DNA of 11,944 nucleotides from CAZNKU01 sp964573775 (GTDB taxonomy: Bacteria; Bacillota; Clostridia; Monoglobales; Firm-18). The translations under genes and the position numbers were made by a program. Where the stretch lies: NCBI GenBank assembly GCA_964573775.1, contig CAZNKU010000041.1, positions 1 to 11,944 of the forward strand. Reading direction: 5' to 3'. How positions within the stretch are numbered: position 1 is the first letter of the stretch; every line of letters begins with the position of its first letter. The notes under the pieces were generated by a model that saw only the letters and a program-made list of their open reading frames with translations, was not told the origin of the DNA and did not search any database. Below are positions 1 through 7,063 of the stretch, piece after piece.

Positions 1-62
1 GTTTGTAAGGGTAAAAGTCAAGAAAAAGTTGCGTTTAGTTTTACAATTAAGGAAAGACAAAA

Positions 63-98
63 AAATAAAGCTGTCCGATTTTTCGGACAGCTTTATTT
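63..98 (-). terminator. Rho-independent terminator ending the minus-strand gene cluster
   Basis: A perfect 16-bp inverted repeat (arms 63-78 and 83-98) encloses a TTTT loop. The stem has a GC-containing core (GCTGTCCGA) with AT-rich ends. Read on the minus strand, the stem runs straight into a T-rich tract (complement of the A-run at about 57-65), the classic intrinsic-terminator arrangement. It lies about 20 nt past the stop codon of the acidic-tail membrane protein. On the plus strand the stem is followed by a weaker T-rich stretch, so bidirectional action is possible. Confidence 0.92.
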
Positions 99-116
99 AA
101 AAGTTTAACTATTCAA

Positions 117-971
117 TTATTTTTCTTCTTCGGAATCAGATTCTTCATCTTCTTCAACTTCGTCTTCTACATCATCTTCATCGTCAGATTCTTCGTCAAG
201 TTCTTCCTCTTCATCATAATCGATTCCCGCTTCATCAACCAACTCTTCAAAAACCTCATCTTCACTTACAAATTTTTCATCCTTAAGTGATTTTTGTTCG
301 TTAACAGTTTTCTTGTTTTTAAGGGAAAGACCTATAATCCATACTGCCAATACTATCACAGCCAAGATCATAACCACAATAAGTACATTTATCAGATTAA
401 TGTGACGATTTACGAAAACAAATGAATTCTGCTGACCAACTACAGCATCAATTTTTTTGGTTTTATCATCAAATTTAAATACAAAAGTATATACTACATC
501 GCCTTTTTCAAGTCCTGAATCTGTCAAGTCACCTGCAATATAAAAATAATATTCCTTATCAAAGAAGAAACCTTCTTCATAAAAATGTCCAATACCTGTT
601 TGAACAAGTTCTTCCTGAGTAATCATCATTTTAGAAAGAGACAACGCCTTCTGTTCTTCAAAAGTAGTTTCTTCTACAGCCTGACCGTACATAGTATACA
701 TTTGAGAGTAGTATGTCAATGTATCATCGTTTGCTGTAATAAGAGCTTCTACGCCGATTTTACCCTTGTCTTCGCCTTCTTTTTCAGTAAAATCAAAAAC
801 AATATACTGAGCAATACTTGTTTCATCAACACCAGCAGGCAAACCGTTTGAATTTTCAGTTGTAGTTGTTTCCGTTGTTTCAGTTGTTGTAGTTTCATCA
901 GCAAATACTGCATTTGTGCCTATCACAAACACAAGCAAAAGAGCCAACATTAATGATAAAAATCTTTTCAT
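117..971 (-). CDS. Secreted/single-pass membrane protein with acidic cytoplasmic tail (unknown function)
   Basis: I do not recognise the family. The 284-residue protein begins with a signal peptide (residues 1-24, hydrophobic core then AVFA before DE). A Thr/Glu low-complexity linker follows (about 26-38), then an extracellular domain of about 150 residues rich in Tyr, Phe and acidic residues. There is one strong membrane helix (about 192-216), a short basic stretch (KNKK), and a C-terminal tail (about 234-284) made almost wholly of Asp, Glu and Ser. Predicted topology is outside N-terminal domain, cytoplasmic acidic tail. The start was chosen at 971 because AGGAG (980-984) sits 8 nt before it; an in-frame ATG at 977 is too close to that site. 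The gene has its own sigma-A-like promoter (1005-1033) and is followed by a terminator, so it can be expressed separately from the upstream operon. No catalytic motif is visible; a binding or anchoring role is only a guess. Confidence 0.85.
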   Translation of the reverse strand: MKRFLSLMLALLLVFVIGTNAVFADETTTTETTETTTTENSNGLPAGVDETSIAQYIVFDFTEKEGEDKGKIGVEALITANDDTLTYYSQMYTMYGQAVEETTFEEQKALSLSKMMITQEELVQTGIGHFYEEGFFFDKEYYFYIAGDLTDSGLEKGDVVYTFVFKFDDKTKKIDAVVGQQNSFVFVNRHINLINVLIVVMILAVIVLAVWIIGLSLKNKKTVNEQKSLKDEKFVSEDEVFEELVDEAGIDYDEEEELDEESDDEDDVEDEVEEDEESDSEEEK

Positions 972-1004
972 TTTCATTTCTCCTAACAAATAAAATCTTT
1001 TTAA

Positions 1005-1033
1005 ATTATACAACTATTACAAAAATTAGTCAA
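1005..1033 (-). promoter_or_regulatory. Sigma-A-type promoter for the acidic-tail membrane protein gene
   Basis: On the minus strand there is a -35 box TTGACT (1028-1033), a 17-nt spacer and a perfect -10 box TATAAT (1005-1010). The predicted start is near 998, giving a leader of about 27 nt that contains the AGGAG site at 980-984. The promoter lies just after the stop of the upstream U32 gene (1036), with no terminator between, so the gene may be served both by read-through and by this promoter. Confidence 0.85.
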
Positions 1034-1035
1034 TA

Positions 1036-2283
1036 TTATTTTTTCTTTCTTAACATACTGTTTACATCCACTTTTTGAGGAAGCTTCATCTTAACAAGCA
1101 TTTTTCCGTGGGGAGCAGTATCAATATCATTACCTTTTTCATCCTGCATTGCGTCAACTGTAAATTCTATGGTATCATTTACAGGTTGCATAACCTCAAG
1201 AGTTTCACCAACAGAAAACTTGTTTTTCTGCAAGACTACAACATTTCCGTCGTCATCACACTCTTTTACAACACCAACAACCTCGTAATCGCGGATATAC
1301 GCACTGCTGTCATATACCTGTCCGTCAGATGTGGGTGCGCCATGCCAGAAACCATGAGAATATACTCTGTGACTTACCTTTTTAAGTTCTTCAAGCTGTC
1401 TTGGGTCAAACACATATTTGTCGGGATTTTCGTAATATCTGTCGATTTCATGTCTGTATGCTTTTACAGTGTTTGCAACATAATATTCACTTTTTACTCT
1501 GCCCTCTATTTTAAAGCTTGTTACACCTGCGTCAACAAGTTCAGGGATAAATTCAATAAGACACAAATCCTTAGAGTTAAAGAAATAACTTCCGTTATCC
1601 TCTTCAAAAACCTGTATATATTCACCCGGACGTTTTTCCTCCATCAGATAATATTTCCATCTGCATGGCTGTGCGCAGGCACCTCTGTTTGCTTCTCTGC
1701 CTGTCATAAAGCTGCTTAAAAGACATCTGCCGGAATAGGAAACACACATAGCACCGTGTACAAAAAGTTCCAATTCCAGGTCTTTGTCTGTTTTTTTTCG
1801 TAGTTCTTTAACCTCAGGATATGACATTTCGCGGGAAAGCACCACTCGTGCAGCCCCAAGCTTGTGCCACATATTTGCACTGGCATAGTTATTGGTATTT
1901 GCCTGTGTACTTATGTGTATATCAAGTTTCGGTACAGTGTTTTTAACAATATCAAATGCACCAATGTCGGAAAGTATAACCGCATCTGCACCGTAGGAAT
2001 ATATTTTTTCTGCAAATCTTCCCACATTTTCAAGGTCATTATTTTTCATAATAACATTTGTTGCAACATAAATCTTTTTACCGTTTTCCTTAGCAAAGTC
2101 TATACCTCTTTTAAGGTCATCATCAGTAAAATTGTTGCAGGCAACACGCATGGAAAATTCTTCGCCACCAAGATATACTGCATCTGCACCGTACTGTACT
2201 GCGGCAACTAATTTGTCATAATCTCCTGCAGGAGCTAATATTTCGGGTTTTTTAATCAATGTAAATTCTCCCATCTGATTCAT
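1036..2283 (-). CDS. trhP: U32 peptidase-family protein, probable tRNA U34 hydroxylation protein (TrhP-like)
   Basis: A 415-residue U32 family protein. The N-terminus has the family pattern PEILAPAGD (residues 13-21) and a TIM-barrel-like region with YGADAVYLGG. The core signature follows (about 175-210): HGAMC, SGRC and CAQPC, giving C180, C187, C203/C207, with C241 further on. These probably bind an Fe-S cluster, as known for UbiU and related U32 proteins. A beta-rich C-terminal domain follows (about 330-415). Despite the name, characterised relatives (TrhP) act in prephenate-dependent tRNA hydroxylation that makes 5-hydroxyuridine at U34. The specific assignment is inferred from its place after a TrmR-like methyltransferase and mltG, as in the Bacillus yrrL-yrrM-yrrN-yrrO cluster. 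The chosen ATG overlaps the upstream stop by 4 nt (ATGA). A TTG at 2259 preceded by GGGAG at 8 nt (2268-2272) is a credible alternative start and would give the family-typical short N-terminus. Confidence 0.88.
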   Translation of the reverse strand: MNQMGEFTLIKKPEILAPAGDYDKLVAAVQYGADAVYLGGEEFSMRVACNNFTDDDLKRGIDFAKENGKKIYVATNVIMKNNDLENVGRFAEKIYSYGADAVILSDIGAFDIVKNTVPKLDIHISTQANTNNYASANMWHKLGAARVVLSREMSYPEVKELRKKTDKDLELELFVHGAMCVSYSGRCLLSSFMTGREANRGACAQPCRWKYYLMEEKRPGEYIQVFEEDNGSYFFNSKDLCLIEFIPELVDAGVTSFKIEGRVKSEYYVANTVKAYRHEIDRYYENPDKYVFDPRQLEELKKVSHRVYSHGFWHGAPTSDGQVYDSSAYIRDYEVVGVVKECDDDGNVVVLQKNKFSVGETLEVMQPVNDTIEFTVDAMQDEKGNDIDTAPHGKMLVKMKLPQKVDVNSMLRKKK

Positions 2284-2933
2284 TTAAGTCTATAGCTTAT
2301 TGCGGCACCGTCACCTATGGGTACAATAACCGTATTAAGCTCGTCCATATTACATATTGTATCAAGATAATTGCGAAGTCTCCGTATAATGGTGACTTTT
2401 CTTCTTTTATAAAGCTCATCAGTAGCAACCATGCCTTTGTAAAGTATGTTGTCACTGAACATTATTCCTCCAACCTTAAGCATACGCATACAATGAGGCA
2501 AAAACTCAAGATACTGTCCCTTTGCAGCGTCAACGAATACAAAGTCATACTGACCTTTCAAAGTATCCAGTATTTCAAGGGCATCACCCTGATGAACGTG
2601 AATATTATCCTTATGCCCCGCTTTTTCTATATTGGAAAACAACGGTTCAAACATATTTTTATCACGCTCTATTGTGGTAACCTCCGCACCTGCGTTTGCC
2701 ATTATAATTGACGAATAGCCTATGGCAGAGCCTATTTCCAACACTTTTTTGGAAGGCGACATAAGGATAAGATTTTCAATTAACTTTGCAGTTTCAGGCT
2801 GTGCAATGGGAACCTCGTTAATCTTTGCATACTCTTCCATTTCAGCAAGCAGTCCTTCACTTTTCTTCATAGTACGCCTTATGTAACGGGTTATATATTC
2901 ATAATTAATGTTATGTTCTTCATTATTTTGCAT
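2280..2933 (-). CDS. trmR: SAM-dependent O-methyltransferase, probable tRNA 5-hydroxyuridine methyltransferase (TrmR-like)
   Basis: A 217-residue class I methyltransferase of the O-methyltransferase family 3 type. Visible motifs are the SAM-binding loop VLEIGSAIGYSS (64-75), the acidic residue after the second strand in TIERD (87-91), the QGDALEIL segment (115-122), the metal/substrate region FVDAAKGQYLEFL (133-145) and the family motif DNILYKG (161-167). It is predicted to methylate 5-hydroxyuridine at tRNA position 34 to 5-methoxyuridine, the reaction known for Bacillus TrmR (YrrM). The length and the adjacent U32/TrhP-like gene support this over a catechol or caffeoyl-CoA methyltransferase. 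AAAGGA lies about 9 nt before the start. The gene follows mltG by 13 nt, and its TGA stop overlaps the next ATG. The exact tRNA substrate is inferred. Confidence 0.87.
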   Translation of the reverse strand: MQNNEEHNINYEYITRYIRRTMKKSEGLLAEMEEYAKINEVPIAQPETAKLIENLILMSPSKKVLEIGSAIGYSSIIMANAGAEVTTIERDKNMFEPLFSNIEKAGHKDNIHVHQGDALEILDTLKGQYDFVFVDAAKGQYLEFLPHCMRMLKVGGIMFSDNILYKGMVATDELYKRRKVTIIRRLRNYLDTICNMDELNTVIVPIGDGAAISYRLK

Positions 2934-2946
2934 ATTCCAAATTCCT

Positions 2947-4077
2947 TTACTGATTTTGCATTACTGCTCTGTTGTGTTCATCCAATGTACGTGAAAACAC
3001 ATGACCTGTACCGTCGGACTTTGCCACAAAAAAGTAATAATCATGTTCTTCAGGATACAATACAGCCTCTATTGCGCTAAGGCTTGGCGACGCTATCGGT
3101 CCAACAGGCAAGCCGGAATATTTATAGGTATTGTAAGGAGAATCAATTTTTGTATCCGCTATGGAAAGTACAGGTTTGCGTTCCTTCAAAACATACTGAA
3201 CAGTAGCACATGATTCAAGATTCATACCTGTTTTTATGCGGTTATAGAATACACCTGCTACCTTTTTGTGTTCCGATACATTTGCAGCTTCTCTTTCTAC
3301 AACAGATGCAAGTGTTACAACATCGTGTACCGTCATACCAAGTTCCTTTGCTCTTACTGAATATTCATCCTTATAAAAGCTATCAAAGGTATAAAGCATT
3401 TTATCTATTATATCGTGCGCCGATGCTCCGTACTCAAACTCGTATGTGGCAGGGAATAAAAAACCTTCAAGCTTATATCTTACTCCACTTTTTTCCGCAA
3501 TAAAGTCATAGTCATAATGTCCGTTTTCTGCCGCATCCATAAATTCTCCGGCAGTACAAAGACCTGAATCCTCAAAAGCCTTGGCCATAAGCCGCAGTTC
3601 ATACCCCTCAGGAATAAGAACCATCACGGTATCTTTTTTTGGTATTTCACATAAAGAGTCACATATTTCGTCATAAGACATAGCAGTATTAAAAACATGT
3701 ACCCCTGCTTTGAAATCTACCGCACGGTTTCTTGCATAAAAATAAAAGAATTTTTCATAGCTTATAATTTTTTCTTCTTTTAATGTGGCGGCAATTTCTT
3801 TTAAGGTTGAGCCTTCGGAAATATCAATGTAAATATCAGTATCATTTCCTCCACATCCACTTATATCAGCAAGACAAAAAAAGCCAACAATAACTGCAAT
3901 TACAAAAAGTACAGACAGTATCGGAACAATTAACATCTTTAACTTTGTTTTTTTGCGATTTTTTCTTCTGCTCTTTCTCTCAAATATGTCTTTATCTGAA
4001 TTTTCAATATTTATATTTTCATCATTGGTATTTTCATCAAAATTTTCAAACCTCTCATTGTTTTCCGAAAAACCCAC
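2947..4077 (-). CDS. mltG: Endolytic peptidoglycan transglycosylase MltG (YceG-like)
   Basis: A 376-residue MltG/YceG protein, a membrane-anchored lytic transglycosylase that cuts nascent glycan strands. Residues 1-46 are a charged cytoplasmic region rich in Asn/Asp/Glu and ending in a basic stretch (KSRRKNRKKTK). A membrane helix follows (about 48-70), then a LysM-like subdomain (about 81-130). The catalytic domain includes GFLFPATYEF (205-214), LASVVEREA (256-264, with Glu261 matching the catalytic Glu), VAGVFYNR (273-280), SPYNTY (313-318) and GLPVGPIASP (322-331). The start codon is GTG at 4077, preceded by AGGG at 9 nt; an ATG just upstream is out of frame. The gene lies 6 nt after the CPBP gene and 13 nt before trmR. 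Linkage of mltG to trmR is conserved in Bacillus. All key motifs are present. Confidence 0.95.
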   Translation of the reverse strand: MGFSENNERFENFDENTNDENINIENSDKDIFERKSRRKNRKKTKLKMLIVPILSVLFVIAVIVGFFCLADISGCGGNDTDIYIDISEGSTLKEIAATLKEEKIISYEKFFYFYARNRAVDFKAGVHVFNTAMSYDEICDSLCEIPKKDTVMVLIPEGYELRLMAKAFEDSGLCTAGEFMDAAENGHYDYDFIAEKSGVRYKLEGFLFPATYEFEYGASAHDIIDKMLYTFDSFYKDEYSVRAKELGMTVHDVVTLASVVEREAANVSEHKKVAGVFYNRIKTGMNLESCATVQYVLKERKPVLSIADTKIDSPYNTYKYSGLPVGPIASPSLSAIEAVLYPEEHDYYFFVAKSDGTGHVFSRTLDEHNRAVMQNQ

Positions 4078-4083
4078 TACACA

Positions 4084-4974
4084 TCACCCTACAATTCTAT
4101 AAATATAAATCAATATAATAATCAATACAGGAAAATTAAAAAAAGCCTTAAACAATTCAGGTACAATTTCTTTGGAAGCCGTCTTTTTTGTCTTTTTAGA
4201 ACAAATACCTCTTAACAAGAGCCAGGATAAAACAAAACAAACTCCTGCCAGCACAAGGTAAAATCCAAACCCACCTGCAAAACTACCTACATAGGAAATT
4301 TTATCTGCCGCAACGTCCAAAAGTATTCCACCCAGATTAAAGGACAAGTGTACCATAACTCCCGAAAAAACGGAATTTGTATTAATTACAACAATGGCCG
4401 TCAATGCTCCAAGTATAGAATGAGCAACTATCGTTGATGGGTCCGAATGCAAAAGCACAAACATTACTGTACTTGTCACAATCGAGAACACATAACCCTT
4501 TCTTTTAACTGCCGTAAGGTACATACCTCTTAACAAGAATTCCTCACTTATTGCCGGAACAACACATGTAAAAATAAAAATAATTATAAAGCTTTCAATA
4601 TCATATGGAATTGTTCCGTAGTACAAAGAAGGTGTAACACCAACAACTTTTTGCCAAATCAGATTACCAACAACAGCTATCGGTTGCAGGCACAGACCAA
4701 GTCCGACACATTTCCATACATTTAAAAAACTCATAGACTTAACAGCAAATGTTTTTGCAAAGCCGGATTCATTAAAAAAACACAACAAAACCGTTGGCAC
4801 ACCAACTGCAAAAACTTCCACAATCAATATGTAATTATACTGGTCAAGGGGTTTACTGCTAAATATTCCCCATACACTTTTAGCACAAAGAGAAACAACA
4901 AATTGCATCACAAATACCAAAAGCAAAAGCCAGTTGCACATTGACTGTGGCACTATTTTGTTGTTTCTGCTCAT
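4084..4974 (-). CDS. CPBP-family intramembrane protease-like protein (CAAX/bacteriocin self-immunity type)
   Basis: A 296-residue polytopic membrane protein with about eight hydrophobic segments. It carries the three CPBP (Abi, Rce1-like) motifs: EEFLLRG at residues 144-150 (EExxxR), FVLLH at 172-176 (FxxxH) and HLSFN at 209-213 (HxxxN). E144, E145, R149, H176, H209 and N213 are all in place, so catalytic competence as a glutamate-type intramembrane protease is plausible. Relatives act in CAAX prenyl-protein processing in eukaryotes and in bacteriocin immunity in some bacteria; the substrate here is unknown. There is no bacteriocin gene in the neighbourhood, so a self-immunity role has no support. 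AAGGTGAT lies just before the ATG. The gene sits between the DJ-1 gene (9-nt gap) and mltG (6-nt gap) in the same operon. Confidence 0.9.
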   Translation of the reverse strand: MSRNNKIVPQSMCNWLLLLVFVMQFVVSLCAKSVWGIFSSKPLDQYNYILIVEVFAVGVPTVLLCFFNESGFAKTFAVKSMSFLNVWKCVGLGLCLQPIAVVGNLIWQKVVGVTPSLYYGTIPYDIESFIIIFIFTCVVPAISEEFLLRGMYLTAVKRKGYVFSIVTSTVMFVLLHSDPSTIVAHSILGALTAIVVINTNSVFSGVMVHLSFNLGGILLDVAADKISYVGSFAGGFGFYLVLAGVCFVLSWLLLRGICSKKTKKTASKEIVPELFKAFFNFPVLIIILIYIYRIVG

Positions 4975-4983
4975 AAAATCACC

Positions 4984-5526
4984 TTACTTATACATTGTGG
5001 AAACCGCCATTTTATCCGCAACTTCCTTACCCTTCATATATTCAAGTATTGCCAATGAAAAATCCATAGCAGTACCCATACCTTTAGAAGTAATTACATT
5101 GCCGTCTGTAACCACTTTTTCCCCTGTTGCAGCTGCACCTGTAAGGTTTTCCTCAAAACCGGGGAAGCAAGTAGCCTTTTTACCTTCAAGATATCCAAAT
5201 CTGCCCAAAACTTTAGGTGCAGCACATATAGCACACATTAATTTATCATTTTCGTGTGCATAGCTTAAAAGTTCCTGCACATCCTTACAGTTTTCCAGGT
5301 TGTCTGCACCTGGCATACCGCCGGGCAAAATTACAGCCTCTATACTGTCATAGTCTGCATTTTCAATAATATCATCTGCGTCCACCATAATATTATGTGC
5401 CCCACACACGCACAAATCACCGTTAACAGAATATGTCTTTACCTCAATACCCGCACGACGCAGGATATCAACGGGAGTAAGTGCCTCAATTTCTTCAAAA
5501 CCGTCTGCCAACAATAATGCCACCAT
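4984..5526 (-). CDS. DJ-1/PfpI-family (ThiJ/YajL-like) protein
   Basis: A 180-residue single-domain DJ-1/PfpI protein. It opens MVALLLADGFEEIEALTP, the typical N-terminus with the conserved Glu of the active site (EEIEA). It has AVILPGG (residues 64-70) and the nucleophile elbow CAICAAPKVLG, whose central Cys is residue 101 in this numbering. The stretch ATCFPGFE follows where DJ-1 itself carries a histidine, so the His seen in human DJ-1 is not at the aligned place; many bacterial members also lack it. Family members have been reported as chaperones, glyoxalase-like or deglycase enzymes, so the reaction is not assigned. The start at 5526 was chosen because AAGGAG (5536-5541) is 9 nt upstream. 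An in-frame ATG at 5535 abuts the Shine-Dalgarno with no spacer, though it overlaps the upstream stop as ATGA and remains possible. Confidence 0.9.
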   Translation of the reverse strand: MVALLLADGFEEIEALTPVDILRRAGIEVKTYSVNGDLCVCGAHNIMVDADDIIENADYDSIEAVILPGGMPGADNLENCKDVQELLSYAHENDKLMCAICAAPKVLGRFGYLEGKKATCFPGFEENLTGAAATGEKVVTDGNVITSKGMGTAMDFSLAILEYMKGKEVADKMAVSTMYK

Positions 5527-5531
5527 TGTTG

Positions 5532-6410
5532 TCATCTCCTTATAACTTTGTATTTTTCAACCATAAACACAGGCTGATAGGATTTTTTTGCCTTTTTAAG
5601 TCCTTCAAGACCGCAGTCATCCTCACGGTTTAAATATTTATATTCACTCCACTGATTTTCCGCAAACATCTGGTTTATTGCAGCATATGCACCGTAATAA
5701 TCAGTATTTGCCTTTTCAATATGGATAACCGCCATATCATCTGTCAATTTATCACCAAAGGTAAATGCCACAATTTCTCCGTCTACCTTAAGCATAGCAC
5801 CCTTAATGCCCAAAGCCTCAATATTTTCAGTTATTTCACCGATAGATTCTCGTTCTGCAAGCAGGTATTTGTCGTTACCCAAATCCGCCCAGCTATCGTA
5901 AGCCTTTAAAATATCATCCTTATCATCTGCTTTGATATTGGCATATTCATATTTATAAGTCTTTTTAAACTTATTAAGATGATTTTTCTTGGAATGAAGT
6001 TTTTTACCTGACAGATTTATCATCTTTTCCGTTTCATAAACGTAGTCGGAACAGATACTCATGTTACCGAATTCATATTCATCCGTATTATTTTTTATAA
6101 ATTCCAACGCCTCACTTGTAACTCCGTAAAATTGTGGCTTTTCTCCTGCTGATACCATATAGTCACAGGCCTTACGTGCCGCCAAAAGTTTATCCCCATT
6201 ACCTACGGGAAAACGAAGTCCCGCAGGATTAGTGCCGTCTTTTGACCACAGCACAAGGCAGTCCTCAATTACAGCATAGCGCATATCATAAGCCTTACGC
6301 CATATATAAAGACTGCTGAAGCACATTTCACATCCCATATTTTGCTCGGTTGCAAGGTATTTGTCTATAACCTCTTTATCCTCAAGCTCAATGGGTTTAA
6401 AATTTATCAT
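5532..6410 (-). CDS. Soluble DUF2156 protein (phosphatidylglycerol lysyltransferase C-terminal-like, GNAT fold)
   Basis: A 292-residue protein with no membrane segments that matches the DUF2156 / LPG-synthase C-terminal-like family. Recognisable pieces are a basic stretch KKLHSKKNHLNKFKK (136-150), a substrate-pocket segment VIHIEKANTDYYGAYAAIN (228-246), and the family C-terminal signature NREDDCGLEGLKKAKKSYQP (261-280). The fold is two tandem GNAT-like domains. Full-length MprF proteins use this domain to transfer an amino acid from aminoacyl-tRNA to lipid, but the membrane flippase half is absent here, so the acceptor is unknown. It overlaps tmk by 4 nt (ATGA) upstream, has GGTGA before its ATG, and touches the DJ-1 gene downstream, so it is co-translated with dTMP genes. 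That gives no clear functional clue. Family call is firm, function unassigned. Confidence 0.85.
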   Translation of the reverse strand: MINFKPIELEDKEVIDKYLATEQNMGCEMCFSSLYIWRKAYDMRYAVIEDCLVLWSKDGTNPAGLRFPVGNGDKLLAARKACDYMVSAGEKPQFYGVTSEALEFIKNNTDEYEFGNMSICSDYVYETEKMINLSGKKLHSKKNHLNKFKKTYKYEYANIKADDKDDILKAYDSWADLGNDKYLLAERESIGEITENIEALGIKGAMLKVDGEIVAFTFGDKLTDDMAVIHIEKANTDYYGAYAAINQMFAENQWSEYKYLNREDDCGLEGLKKAKKSYQPVFMVEKYKVIRR

Positions 6411-7063
6411 ACATTCATCACCAAATTATAAATTTCGTCATTAATATCTTCTATACTTCTTAATTTACCGTCTTTTACACATTCTATTACATTCCAGCCA
6501 CATTTTTTTGCGACGTAAAGTGCATTGTTGTAGGATTTTTCAAGATATTCGCTGTTTTTTTCGTGAATATCCTTTTCCTGCTGACCTGTAATTTTGTTGT
6601 TACGGTTTTCCATAAGCTTTCTGCTGACTTCAACAGGCACATCCAAAAAGAATACAAAATCGGGCTTTGGAAGTCCTAAAAGATTATACTCATAGTCAAA
6701 AAGCCATTCTAAATATTTATCCCTTTCCTCACCTTCAAGCTTACCTGCCTGATGTACCGCATTAGAGGTTGTGTAGCGGTCACAAAGGATAAATTTACCG
6801 TCCTCGTAATCCTCTTTCCACTCTTTTAAAAAGCTACCTATACGGTCTGCCGCATAGAATGTAGAAGATGCGTAGGCATTGACATCCTCAGGCTTTGTGC
6901 CAAACTGTCCCCCAAGATACATTTTAACCAATGTAGAGGTATCACTTTCATAGTTAGGGAAAGCAAGTCTTTTAACTTCAAATTTTTCACTTAATCTGTC
7001 ATAAAGCATCTGGCTCTGGGTTTGCTTACCGCTGCCGTCAACGCCCTCTATTACAACTAACAT
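6407..7063 (-). CDS. tmk: Thymidylate kinase (dTMP kinase)
   Basis: A 218-residue P-loop kinase that phosphorylates dTMP to dTDP in dTTP synthesis. The Walker A segment is GVDGSGKQTQ (7-16). FPNY (35-38) and ADR (72-74) precede the DRY motif CDRYTTSNAVHQAGKL (94-109), and FFLDVPVEVS (138-147) is followed by a lid region (about 153-170). The position after the Walker A lysine is Gln14 rather than the usual Ser/Thr, with Thr15 next, so this belongs to a divergent thymidylate kinase branch. GGGAG lies 8 nt before the ATG, inside the end of thyX, and the two genes overlap by 7 nt, indicating translational coupling of consecutive steps in one pathway. Whether it prefers dTMP over another nucleotide cannot be told from sequence alone. 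Confidence 0.88.
   Translation of the reverse strand: MLVVIEGVDGSGKQTQSQMLYDRLSEKFEVKRLAFPNYESDTSTLVKMYLGGQFGTKPEDVNAYASSTFYAADRIGSFLKEWKEDYEDGKFILCDRYTTSNAVHQAGKLEGEERDKYLEWLFDYEYNLLGLPKPDFVFFLDVPVEVSRKLMENRNNKITGQQEKDIHEKNSEYLEKSYNNALYVAKKCGWNVIECVKDGKLRSIEDINDEIYNLVMNV

Noticed and set aside
1..62. Possible coding tail on the plus strand (two frames open through about 100) or a minus-strand -35 box TTGACT at 17-22
   Set aside because: The stretch is too short and AT-rich to judge. The open frames run through the terminator hairpin, and a -10 box would lie outside the window.
1075..1719. Long plus-strand open frame (214 codons) opposite the U32 gene
   Set aside because: It is antisense to a gene with clear family motifs, has an unlikely Phe/Ile/Cys-rich composition and no ribosome site. 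The same holds for other frames opposite the operon genes.
4205..4538. Identical 16-mer at 4205-4220 and 4523-4538 in the CPBP gene
   Set aside because: Both copies encode the similar peptides LLRGI and LLRGM in the same frame (the second is the EExxxR motif region). Flanks differ, so it is best read as coincidence of codon choice.
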